From Halorubrum trapanicum (GTDB taxonomy: Archaea > Halobacteriota > Halobacteria > Halobacteriales > Haloferacaceae): DNA of 64,000 nucleotides. Location: contig NZ_AP017569.1 in NCBI RefSeq assembly GCF_002355655.1, positions 496,001-560,000 on the forward strand, read 5' to 3'. Positions within the stretch are counted from its first letter, which is position 1. Each line of letters begins with the position of its first letter. Positions 53,798 to 61,282 of the stretch are shown piece by piece. The position numbers were made by a program, and so were the translations under genes. A model generated the notes under the pieces. That model saw only the letters and a program-made list of their open reading frames with translations. It had not been told where the DNA came from and did not search any database.

Positions 53798-54792
53798 GCC
53801 ACGAGGTCGTCGTCATCGAGGGCGACGGGATCGGCCGCGAGGTCGTCCCCGCCGCCGTCGAGGTGCTGGAGGCGCTTCCGGTCGACTTCGAGTTCGTCGA
53901 GGCGGACGCGGGCGACGCGACGAAGGAGGCGACCGGCGAGGCGCTCCCGGCGGAGACGTACGATCTCGCCGCCGACGCGGACGCGACGCTGTTCGGCGCG
54001 GCCGGCGAGACGGCCGCCGACGTCATCCTCCCGCTCCGGGACGCCGTGGACTCGTTCGTCAACGTCCGGCCCGCCAAGGCGTACCCGGGCGTCGACGCGC
54101 TCCGCCCGGAGACCGACGTGGTGTTCCTCCGCGAGAACACCGAGGGCGTCTACTCCGGCCACGAGGACCGCCTGTCGGACGACCTCTCGACGCTGACGCG
54201 CGTCGTCACCTCGTCGGCCTCGCGCGAGCTGGCCGAGTACGCCTGCGAGTTCGTCGAGGACGGCCGCGGCCCCGCGGGCGACCCCGACGAGGGGTTCACC
54301 GTCGCGCACAAGGCGAACGTGATGCGCGAGACGGACGGTCGGTTCCGCGAGGAGGTCATGACGGTCGCCGCGGAGCGCGGCGTCGACGCCGACGAGGAGC
54401 TGATGGACGCGTTCGCGACGAAGCTCCCGCTCGACCCGACGCAGTACGGCGTGGTCGTCTGCCCGAACCTCGCGGGCGACGTGCTCTCCGACCTGGCCGC
54501 CGGGCTCGTCGGCGGGCTCGGCCTGCTGCCGTCGGCGAACGTCGGCCACGATAACGCGCTGTTCGAGCCGGTTCACGGCACGGCGCCTGACATCGCGGGC
54601 GAGGGGATCGCCAATCCGACCGCGGCGATCCTCTCGGCCGCCATGCTGTTAGAGTACCTCGGGCACGTCGAGGCTGGCCAGCGGGTGCGCGACGCCGTGG
54701 AGGGCGTCCTCTCCGACGGGCCGCGCACCGGCGACCTCGGCGGTGCGGCGACGACCGACGAGGTCACCGCGGCGATCGTCGATCGGTTGTAA
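53794..54792 (+). CDS. leuB: 3-Isopropylmalate dehydrogenase
   Basis: NAD-dependent decarboxylating dehydrogenase; 332 residues. [64 protein letters not shown] and [20 protein letters not shown] are all present. GTG 53794 overlaps the leuD stop (GTGA). Last gene of the branched-chain operon. Homoisocitrate or isocitrate dehydrogenase is less likely given the setting. Confidence 0.95.
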   Translation: MSHEVVVIEGDGIGREVVPAAVEVLEALPVDFEFVEADAGDATKEATGEALPAETYDLAADADATLFGAAGETAADVILPLRDAVDSFVNVRPAKAYPGVDALRPETDVVFLRENTEGVYSGHEDRLSDDLSTLTRVVTSSASRELAEYACEFVEDGRGPAGDPDEGFTVAHKANVMRETDGRFREEVMTVAAERGVDADEELMDAFATKLPLDPTQYGVVVCPNLAGDVLSDLAAGLVGGLGLLPSANVGHDNALFEPVHGTAPDIAGEGIANPTAAILSAAMLLEYLGHVEAGQRVRDAVEGVLSDGPRTGDLGGAATTDEVTAAIVDRL

Positions 54793-54887
54793 GGCGTGTC
54801 TCACGGCCGGATCGAAGGGGCCGGCGGCCCGTCGGCGACCGCGGGCGAACCACAAGACAGGAAACCCTGCGGCCCCTCCGCCCGGAT

Positions 54888-55262
54888 ATGAGCAACTACG
54901 AAGTCGCGATGGAAGCCGCCTGGTTGGTCCGTGACGTCGAGGAGACCGACGACGCAATCGGCGTCGCGGTCAGCGAAGCCGGCAAGCGACTCAACGAGAC
55001 GGACAAGCAGTACGTCGAGGTCGAGCCCGGCGTCACCGGCTGTCCGGCCTGCGGCGAGCCGTTCGACGCCGCGTTCCTCGCGGCGAACACGGCCCTGGTC
55101 GGACTCCTCTTGGAGATCGATATCTTCAACGCCGACAGCGAGGAGCACGCCGAGCGGATCGCGAAAAGCGAGGTCGGCGGCGCGCTCCGCGACGTTCCCC
55201 TCGAAGTCATCGACGTCTACGAGACCGAGGGCGACGAGGACGAGGAGACGGCCGAGCGATAG
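54888..55262 (+). CDS. DUF555/UPF0212 family protein
   Basis: A 124-residue archaeal protein of unknown role. NYEVAMEAAWLVRDVEETDD, AVSEAGKRLN and GCPACGEPFDAAFLAANTAL, with one CxxC pair, match UPF0212. It is broadly conserved in Euryarchaea, so a basic function is likely. It begins 95 bp after leuB and may be a separate unit. Confidence 0.8.
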   Translation: MSNYEVAMEAAWLVRDVEETDDAIGVAVSEAGKRLNETDKQYVEVEPGVTGCPACGEPFDAAFLAANTALVGLLLEIDIFNADSEEHAERIAKSEVGGALRDVPLEVIDVYETEGDEDEETAER

Positions 55263-55331
55263 GCGCGACGCCCCGGCGCGAGTTCGGTCGGTGCCGAAAG
55301 CTTTTCTAATAACCATAAGTAATTAGTCGGC

Positions 55332-55871
55332 ATGGAACTGCCGACGCCACAGGACCTCCGCGAGCGCCGGACCGCGCTCGATCTGACCCAGAGCGAGCTC
55401 GCCGACGCCGCGGACGTCTCCCAGCCCCTCATCGCGCGGATCGAGGGCGGCGACGTCGACCCGCGGCTCTCGACGCTCCGCCGCATCGTCAACGCCCTCC
55501 AAGAGGCCGAAGGCGAGGTCGTGCGCGCGGCCGACCTGATGAACGAGACCGTCATTAGCGTCGCGCCGGACGACGCCGTGAGCGCGGCCGTCGAGCTGAT
55601 GGAGGCGGAGGCGTACTCGCAGCTCCCGGTCCTCCAGAACGGCGTGCCGGTCGGCTCGATCAGCCAGGGCGACGTGGTCCACGCCGGCGAGAACGTCGGC
55701 GACCACCCCGTCAGCGAGGTGATGAGCGAGTCGTTCCCGACGGTCGCCCCCTCGGCGACCGTCGACGAGGTCCGGAACCTGCTGGACCACTACAAGGCCG
55801 TGATGGTCACCGACGGCGGCGAGACCGTCGGGATCATCACGGAGGCCGACATCGCGGCGCAGCTGTCGTAA
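55332..55871 (+). CDS. XRE-family HTH regulator with two CBS domains
   Basis: A 179-residue regulator. HTH at about 9-63 (RTALDLTQSELADAADVSQP, LIARIEGGDVDPRLSTLRRI). CBS repeats at about 66-120 and 124-178 (NETVISVAPDDAVSAAVELM; VSEVMSESFPTVAPSATVDE) probably sense an adenosine nucleotide. TTTTCTAA at 55302-55309 gives a leaderless start. Archaeal homologs are common; targets are unknown. Confidence 0.9.
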   Translation: MELPTPQDLRERRTALDLTQSELADAADVSQPLIARIEGGDVDPRLSTLRRIVNALQEAEGEVVRAADLMNETVISVAPDDAVSAAVELMEAEAYSQLPVLQNGVPVGSISQGDVVHAGENVGDHPVSEVMSESFPTVAPSATVDEVRNLLDHYKAVMVTDGGETVGIITEADIAAQLS

Positions 55872-55904
55872 CGCTCCGCGGGGCCGACCGCGCCGGACCG
55901 CGCC

Positions 55905-56087
55905 CTACTCCTCCCGTCGCTCGGAGAGCCGCTCCCAGATCTCCGTACAGCCCGCGCCGTCCTCCACGTCGTCGAGGTGGTCCGCACCGCCGTCGGGTCC
56001 GGCGTCCGTCTCTTCGTCCGTGTTCGCCTCGCTTTCGACGTCTCTTCGGTCGTCGTCGGTCGCTCGGGAACCGCCTCGCTCGGTCAT
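55905..56087 (-). CDS. Small acidic haloarchaeal protein ending EIWERLSERREE
   Basis: A 60-residue, strongly acidic, probably unstructured protein with a short C-terminal helix containing one Cys (GAGCTEIWERLSERREE). Its ATG overlaps the stop of the ORF upstream as ATGA. Similar tails occur in short haloarchaeal proteins of unknown role. It converges with the XRE-CBS gene (33 bp). Confidence 0.55.
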   Translation of the reverse strand: MTERGGSRATDDDRRDVESEANTDEETDAGPDGGADHLDDVEDGAGCTEIWERLSERREE

Positions 56088-56209
56088 CGTCGCTCCGAGA
56101 CGTCGTCGAAGAGTTCGGGCGCCACGTCCGCGGACGCGTGCTGTCGGTGCTCGTCGTCGGTCGAGCCGTCGGGTCGATCGTCGGCGGGGCCGGGAACTGA
56201 GTCCGTCAT
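56084..56209 (-). CDS. 41-residue acidic ORF coupled to the next small gene
   Basis: Starts at ATG 56209, about 25-30 nt after CTTATGG on the minus strand (56234-56240), fitting a leaderless mRNA. It ends with ASADVAPELFDDVSERR, and the stop lies in the 4-bp overlap with the 60-residue gene. Both proteins end in a (L/V)SERR-like helix, so they may be related or paired. Function unknown. Confidence 0.5.
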   Translation of the reverse strand: MTDSVPGPADDRPDGSTDDEHRQHASADVAPELFDDVSERR

Positions 56210-56269
56210 TACACCGTCGTAACCGGGCGCGAGCCATAAGTGTCGGTACGCGTGTAAATCGAACCACTA

Positions 56270-56356
56270 CTCTCGGATACCGGATTTCATGTCCGGTAAT
56301 CCGGAGAGTAATTTCACCCTGTATGGCGGTGTAGTCTACCGGTTTCTCGATACCGG
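56270..56356. promoter_or_regulatory. TACCGG-repeat region with long hairpin
   Basis: 56270-56308 can fold as CTCTCGGATACCGGA, loop TTTCATG, TCCGGTAATCCGGAGAG, paired throughout except two single-base bulges. TACCGG recurs at 56278, 56337 and 56351, with the reverse complement at 56293. The region lies between the small acidic genes (minus) and a zinc-binding protein gene (plus), so it may be an operator array or an RNA structure. Confidence 0.45.
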
Positions 56357-56425
56357 ACCGTCATCGAAACCCTCGCCGGTTGCGAGCACCGTCACTCATT
56401 GGGTCGCCGCGCCCGAACCTCGGGC

Positions 56426-56731
56426 GTGACCACTCGATTGCGCGTCCTCGACGACGGTGCGTGGATCTCCGTCAACGACAGTCGGGAAGTGCGCGTCAGC
56501 GAACTGTGGCGGCTCGACGCGCCGGACCTGTGCGAGTGCGCGCTCGCGGATCTGGTCGTCGAGAACTTCCAGTCGGTGGGCGTCGACGCCTCCACCGTGG
56601 AGGCGAAGGTGTACGGCCAGTGTATCGCGTGTGGGGCGACGGGGACGACCGGCTGGGTCCCGCTCGGGCGGGTACGTAGGGGCGAGTTCGCCGAATTCGA
56701 CCGCGCCGCCGTCCGGCGGGTGCGGCGCTGA
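56426..56731 (+). CDS. Small cysteine-containing haloarchaeal protein
   Basis: A 101-residue protein with a beta-rich start (TTRLRVLDDGAWISVND), then LCECALADLVV and a CIACG pair that could bind a metal with the preceding CxC. I do not recognise the family. GTG 56426 is preferred; an in-frame TTG at 56399 would add nine basic residues. It precedes the nitrite/sulfite reductase by 92 bp. Confidence 0.5.
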   Translation: MTTRLRVLDDGAWISVNDSREVRVSELWRLDAPDLCECALADLVVENFQSVGVDASTVEAKVYGQCIACGATGTTGWVPLGRVRRGEFAEFDRAAVRRVRR

Positions 56732-56823
56732 GGGTAGCGGCAACACGTGCCACGTCGGCGGGGCACCGGGGAAGGTTGACGCCACGCCGTCAGCTATGTG
56801 GGTGTCGGCTGTAGGCCGGGGCG

Positions 56824-58614
56824 ATGCCAACGGACGTCGAGAACTGGAAATCGGAGGTGTACGGCAACGAGATCCGCGACCGCCTGTTCGAGTTCGCCGA
56901 GGAGGGGTTCGACTCCATCCCGGACGACGAGCGGGACGCGTGGTTCGAGCGGTTCAAGTGGTGGGGCCTGTACCACCAGCGGAACGGCCAGGAGGGGTAC
57001 TTCATGATGCGGATCGGGATGCCGAACGGCGTGCTCGAACCGGGACAGCTCCGCGTCGTCGGCGAGATCGCCGATGAGTACGCCCGCGGCCCCGGGACGA
57101 ACCCGGTGTTCGGCGACGCGTACGCCGACTTCACCACTCGACAGTCGATCCAGCTCCACTGGATCGAGCTGTCGGACGTCCCGGCGATCTTCGAGAAGCT
57201 GGAGGCGAACGGCCTCTCGACCCAGCAGGCCTGCGGAGACTCGTGGCGGAACATCGTCGGGAACCCCGTCGCGGGCAAGGACGGACAGGAGGTGATCGAC
57301 GCGTGGCCGGTGATACGGGACCTCAACGAGACGTTCAAGGGGAACGACGACCACGCGAACCTCCCGCGGAAGTGGAAGGTGTCCGTGACCGGCTCGGCCG
57401 ACGGCTCCGGACAGGGCGACATCAACGACCTCGCGTTCGAGCCCGCGTACAAGGCGGTAAGCGGAGACGTCGGCGAAGGTGAGGGCGAGGCCGACGGCGG
57501 CGAGAGCGAGGACGCGGTCGGCTTCAACGTCAGGGTCGGCGGCGGACTCGCGCGCAACGAGCCGCGGCTCGCCCGCGACATCGACGTCTGGGTGCCGCCG
57601 GAGCGGGTGTCGGACGTGGCCGGCGGGCTCTCCGCGCTGTTCCGCGACTACGGCGACCGCGAGGACCGGTACAACGCGCGGGTGAAGTTCCTCGTCGACG
57701 AGTGGGGCGCGGAGGAGGTCCGCGAGACGCTCCAAGAGGAGTACGTCGACTTCGAGCTGGAGACCGCCGGCCGCGACGTCCGCGAGGAGTACACGTACAA
57801 CGCGGGCGAGGGCAAGCGCAACGACCTGATCGGCGTCCACGACCAGAAGGACGGGTCGAACTTCGTCGGGCTGAACGTGCTCGTCGGGCGGATGGGCGCG
57901 GCCGACGTGCTCGAACTGGCCGACCTCGCCGAGGCGTACGGCTCCGGCGAGGTCAGGCTCTCGCAGCGGCAGAACGTCATCGTCACCGACGTGCCGGACG
58001 ACGCGCTCGACGAGTTCCTCGACGAACCGCTGCTCGAACACTACTCGCCGGACCCCTCGCCGTTCATGCGCGGCTCGGTCGCGTGTACCGGCACGGAGTT
58101 CTGCTCGCTGTCGATCGTCGAGACGAAGAACCGGCAGGTCCGGTTCGCGCGCTGGCTGAAAGAAAACGTCGACCTCCCCGACGGCGTCGACGAGTTCCAC
58201 ATCCACCTCTCCGGGTGTACGGCCTCGTGCGCGCAGCCGCAGATCGCCGACGTGAGCCTGCGCGGGATGAAGACCCGCAAGGACGGCGACCCGGTCGAGG
58301 CGCTCGACGTCGGCCTCGGCGGCGGGCTCGGTGAGGACCCCGGGTTCGCTCGGTGGGTCACCCAGCGCGTGCCCGCCGACGAGGTGCCGGGCGCGATCGC
58401 GAACCTGATCGAGTCGTTCACCGCCGAGCGCGACGGGGACGAGTCGTTCCGGGCGTTCGTCGCCCGCCACGACGACGAGGAACTCGACGCCCTCGTGGAG
58501 CCGGAGGAGACCGACTACGAGGACCCGATGTTGCACAACACGAAGCGCACGTGGTACCCGTACGCCGAGGACGACGCGATGGAGGACGCGCCGCCGACGC
58601 CGGCGGACGACTGA
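56824..58614 (+). CDS. Ferredoxin-dependent nitrite/sulfite reductase
   Basis: Siroheme-[4Fe-4S] enzyme doing a six-electron reduction of nitrite or sulfite; 596 residues. Two ferrodoxin-like repeats (YFMMRIGMPNGVLEPGQLRV; NFVGLNVLVGRMGAADVLEL), DFTTRQSIQLHWIEL, and cluster cysteines 421 and 427 (ACTGTEFCSLS) and 465 and 469 (SGCTASCAQP). An acidic insert at about 215-235 is extra. No nitrate reductase or transporter is adjacent; the 43-46 kb importer may supply nitrate or sulfonate. Which substrate is used is undecided. Confidence 0.85.
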   Translation: MPTDVENWKSEVYGNEIRDRLFEFAEEGFDSIPDDERDAWFERFKWWGLYHQRNGQEGYFMMRIGMPNGVLEPGQLRVVGEIADEYARGPGTNPVFGDAYADFTTRQSIQLHWIELSDVPAIFEKLEANGLSTQQACGDSWRNIVGNPVAGKDGQEVIDAWPVIRDLNETFKGNDDHANLPRKWKVSVTGSADGSGQGDINDLAFEPAYKAVSGDVGEGEGEADGGESEDAVGFNVRVGGGLARNEPRLARDIDVWVPPERVSDVAGGLSALFRDYGDREDRYNARVKFLVDEWGAEEVRETLQEEYVDFELETAGRDVREEYTYNAGEGKRNDLIGVHDQKDGSNFVGLNVLVGRMGAADVLELADLAEAYGSGEVRLSQRQNVIVTDVPDDALDEFLDEPLLEHYSPDPSPFMRGSVACTGTEFCSLSIVETKNRQVRFARWLKENVDLPDGVDEFHIHLSGCTASCAQPQIADVSLRGMKTRKDGDPVEALDVGLGGGLGEDPGFARWVTQRVPADEVPGAIANLIESFTAERDGDESFRAFVARHDDEELDALVEPEETDYEDPMLHNTKRTWYPYAEDDAMEDAPPTPADD

Positions 58615-58616
58615 CG

Positions 58617-58916
58617 ATGCCGGATCGCCTCATCCGCGTGAACGCCTACACGACGCTGGACCTCGTCGACGGGCGCACCCGCGGCCACGAGTTCGAGGCC
58701 GACGCCCCCGGCGTCGTGAACGTCACCGCGCCCCGCGAGGACCCCGAGCACGTCACGCTGGCGGTCGAACTCGACAACACGGCGATCGACGACCTCGCCG
58801 CCCACGCGGACGAGATCGACCTCTCGCCCGCGCAGGCGAGAACGCTCGCCGAGGCGCTGGAGTCGACGGCGGACCGCGTCGAAGCCGCGCGAAGCGGCGA
58901 CGACGGGGATTTATAA
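58617..58916 (+). CDS. DUF6360-like small protein following the reductase
   Basis: A 99-residue protein beginning MPDRLIRVNAYTTLDLVDG, with EHVTLAVELDNTAIDDL and a helical end (SPAQARTLAEALESTADRVE). It fits my memory of DUF6360. It starts 2 bp after the reductase stop and is likely co-translated. Its stop TAA is part of TTATAA, the first base block of repeat C, so the C-terminus may have been set by the element. Confidence 0.65.
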   Translation: MPDRLIRVNAYTTLDLVDGRTRGHEFEADAPGVVNVTAPREDPEHVTLAVELDNTAIDDLAAHADEIDLSPAQARTLAEALESTADRVEAARSGDDGDL

Positions 58917-59065
58917 ACGAACTGGGCGGTGGCGCGTGCCGACGAGCGGCCGCAGGCCGCGAGTCGCGCGCGCGAGGGACGCGGTGAGCGCTCGAAGAGC
59001 GCGAACCGCGAGGCTGGGGAGGTGTGAGGTGCGGTGCGGTCGCGGTCGGGTGGGACTCAAAGGGG

Positions 59066-59161
59066 CAGTCGCGAGCAAGCCGTAGGCGATGCAAGCACCG
59101 GAAGGAGCGAGCAGCGCGAGCGACCGAGGAGCGCAGCGAGCGTACGGCTTGCTCGCGACTG
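59066..59161. repeat. Inverted-repeat cassette inside element C
   Basis: Arms CAGTCGCGAGCAAGCCGTA (59066-59084) and its exact reverse complement (59143-59161) enclose 58 bp beginning GGCGATGCAAGCACCG and ending CAGCGAGCG. The arms differ from those of copy B at many bases, always with matching changes on the other side. Confidence 0.75.
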
Positions 59162-59321
59162 GGGCTTTGGCGGTGTTCGCCGTCGATCCGTGGTCCGCTA
59201 TTTATAAAAGAACGACTGGGGCTTTGGCGGTGTTTGCCGTTGATCCGTGATCCGCTATTTATAAACGAACGGCTGGGGCTTTGGCGGTGTTCACCGCAGA
59301 TCCAGAGTCAACGATTTATAA
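59162..59321 (+). repeat. Three 57-bp tandem units with TTTATAA
   Basis: Each unit reads GGGGCTTTGGCGGTGTT, a short hairpin (for example GCGGTG-TT-CACCGC), GATCC, then TTTATAA and about 10 bp. The period is 57 bp (19 codons), so one frame stays open and repeats GLWRC-P-I----FI. The differences between units occur mostly in the hairpin loop side and spacer. Confidence 0.7.
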
Positions 59322-59456
59322 GCGATCAGCTGAGGATCGGAAGCGGTCCGCCGCGCGAGTACCGGCTTCTCAGCGACCGCGTAGAAACCCGCGAGAAATG
59401 ACCCTCACGCCACCGTCCATTTATAAACGATCGAGAGCGGATTCCACAGCAACCAC

Positions 59457-60509
59457 TTATAAATTCAATCCGCGGATCGCGACGCTCCCCTCGTCGCCCT
59501 CGCTTTCCTCCACGCGCCCGATCACGCGACCATCGGTCTCGTCAGCCAGTGACTCGGCCGCGTCGGGGTCGAGCGCCGCGACGAAGCCGGTCCCCATGTT
59601 GAACGTGCGGTGCATCTCCTCGTCGGAGACGCTCCCCTCGGACTGTACGAACTCGAACACCGGCTGGGGGGCGAACGCGTCGTCGATCACGTAGCGGTGG
59701 CCGCCGAGGCGTTCGAGGTTCGTCCAGCCGCCGCCCGTCACGTGGGCCGCGCCGCGGACGCCGTGGGCGCGCATCGGGTCGAGCAGGTCGGCGTAGATCC
59801 GCGTCGGTTCGAGCAGCGCCTCGCCGACCGTCTCGTACCCCTCGAACGGGCACGGATCGGTGTACGCGTGGTCGCGCGTGACGGCCTCCCGCGCCAGCGT
59901 GAGTCCGTTCGAGTGGATCCCCGACGAGCGCCAGCCGACCAGGGCGTCGCCCGGTTCCGCCCGGCCGTCGAACACGCCGTCCTTCGCGGCGAGGCCGGCG
60001 CACGTGCCGGCGAGGTCGAGCCCGCGGACCACCTCGGGCATCACCGCCGTCTCGCCGCCGACGAGCTCCATGCCCGCCAGTTCGGCGCCGCGGGCGAGCC
60101 CCTCGCCGACCTGCTCGGCGAACCGCTCGTCCGGCTCGTCGACCGCGAGGTAGTCGACGAACGCGACGGGACGGACGCCGGCCGCGACGAGATCGTTGAC
60201 GTTCATCGCGATACAGTCGATTCCGACCGTGGAGTAGTCGCCGAGCGCCTCCGCGACGAGCAGCTTCGTCCCGACGCCGTCGGTCGCGAGCGCGAGGTAG
60301 CGGTCGCCGATGTCGAGCAGGCCGGCGTACTCGCTCCCCGAGCCCTCCGCCTCGGTGTCCGCCCCGACCGCGCCGATAAGCGCCGCGGTCGCGGCCTCGC
60401 TCGCGTCGATGTCGACGCCCGCGTCCGCGTAAGTGAGTTCGTCGCCGTCGCCCTGTCCCCCGTCGTCGCCCGCCGATCCGCCGTCGCCGCCGCCGTTGCC
60501 CTCGGTCAT
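59457..60509 (-). CDS. purM: Phosphoribosylformylglycinamidine cyclo-ligase (AIR synthetase)
   Basis: ATP-dependent ring closure to AIR in purine synthesis; 350 residues. LALATDGVGTKLLVAEAL, DCIAMNVNDLVAAGVRPVAF, LVGGETAVMPEVV, SSGIHSNGLTLAREA and GAAHVTGGGWTNLERL are PurM signatures. A Gly/Asp-rich extension of about 22 residues precedes the core. GCTTTTGC about 25-30 nt upstream supports ATG 60509. The stop codon lies in the terminal TTATAA of repeat C. Confidence 0.95.
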   Translation of the reverse strand: MTEGNGGGDGGSAGDDGGQGDGDELTYADAGVDIDASEAATAALIGAVGADTEAEGSGSEYAGLLDIGDRYLALATDGVGTKLLVAEALGDYSTVGIDCIAMNVNDLVAAGVRPVAFVDYLAVDEPDERFAEQVGEGLARGAELAGMELVGGETAVMPEVVRGLDLAGTCAGLAAKDGVFDGRAEPGDALVGWRSSGIHSNGLTLAREAVTRDHAYTDPCPFEGYETVGEALLEPTRIYADLLDPMRAHGVRGAAHVTGGGWTNLERLGGHRYVIDDAFAPQPVFEFVQSEGSVSDEEMHRTFNMGTGFVAALDPDAAESLADETDGRVIGRVEESEGDEGSVAIRGLNL

Positions 60510-60607
60510 GTGTGAGGGGGCACGCCCGCGGAGCAAAAGCGCACCGTTCCGGCGGGCGGGGAGCGGTCGCGGAACCAGACGGGGCGGCGATCGTGACGGG
60601 CCGGCGA

Positions 60608-61282
60608 TCAGAACGGCCCGCCGAACCCGAGCCCGACGACGAAGACGAGCCCGAAGGCGAGCAGCACGGACGGGACGAAGACGGCCGCCCAGACCGGTTT
60701 GCTCCACCCCATCACCGTCTTCCCGTCGAGCGGGCCGTACGGGACGAGGTTGAACGCGGCGAGGAACGCGTTGATCGCGATGCCGCGCGCGCCGAGGATG
60801 ATGACGATCTCGCTGCCGACGATTCCGCCGAGCGCGTACAGCGGGAAGAAGGCGACCATCAGCCCGAGGTTCACGGCGGGGCCGGCGAGCGCGATGTGGC
60901 CGTGTTCGCGGGGCGTCAGCCGCCCGCGATGGTGGACGGCGCCCGGCGCCGCGAAGATGAACCCGAGGAGGGAGCTCATCACGGCGAGGAACAGCATGCT
61001 GTTGTCCGCGCGGAACTCCGCGACCTGGTCGTAGTGGACCGCGACCACCTTGTGCGCGACCTCGTGGAGGAGGAAGGCGACCCCGGCGGTCGCGAGCGCG
61101 ACGAACAGCGGCGGGACCACGCCCGCCGCGAGTATCCGTCCGATCCCGCCCGAGCCGCCGACGAAGAACAGCATGAACGCCACGCCGAGCGCGAGCCACG
61201 CGACGAGCAGGTCGCGGATCTCCTGTCCGCTGAAGTAGAGCCCCGCGATCCGCCGCCCGGAGACCGCGCTGTCGCCGCTCAT
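60608..61282 (-). CDS. Site-2-protease-like M50 zinc metalloprotease
   Basis: Intramembrane protease of 224 residues with about six helices. The zinc motif is LHEVAHK (HExxH) in the second core helix, and the third ligand lies in AFNLVPYGPLDGKTVMGW. EHGHIALAGPAVNLGLMVAF is a further family signature. It overlaps the TraB gene by 4 bp (ATGA), so the two are co-translated. The substrate is unknown; a membrane-bound regulator such as the next gene over is a tempting candidate. Confidence 0.9.
   Translation of the reverse strand: MSGDSAVSGRRIAGLYFSGQEIRDLLVAWLALGVAFMLFFVGGSGGIGRILAAGVVPPLFVALATAGVAFLLHEVAHKVVAVHYDQVAEFRADNSMLFLAVMSSLLGFIFAAPGAVHHRGRLTPREHGHIALAGPAVNLGLMVAFFPLYALGGIVGSEIVIILGARGIAINAFLAAFNLVPYGPLDGKTVMGWSKPVWAAVFVPSVLLAFGLVFVVGLGFGGPF

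Larger units (their letters stand above)
58917..59456. other. 540-bp convergent gap filled by repeat element C
   Basis: No credible gene lies here. The whole gap is repeat C; open frames across it are translations of the repeats. From about 59322 to 59420 the sequence is more degenerate and shows nothing beyond a TTTATAA at 59420. Confidence 0.7.
58911..59462 (+). repeat. Modular intergenic repeat, copy C (cassette orientation 2)
   Basis: Order on the plus strand: TTATAA (58911), GGCGGTGGCGCGTGCC, hairpins GCGGCC/GGCCGC and GCGCTC/GAGCGC with 3-nt loops, CGAGGCTGGGGAGG, GTGGGACTCAAAGGGGC, cassette (59066-59161), then three GGGGCTTTGGCGGTG units whose TTTATAA boxes start at 59201, 59258 and 59315, exactly 57 bp apart, then degenerate sequence with TTTATAA at 59420 and TTATAA at 59457. 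The outer TTATAA boxes supply the stop codons of both flanking genes. Confidence 0.8.

Noticed and set aside
59162-59321. CRISPR array
   Set aside because: The three 57-bp units are repeats throughout, without unique spacers, and no cas gene is in the window.
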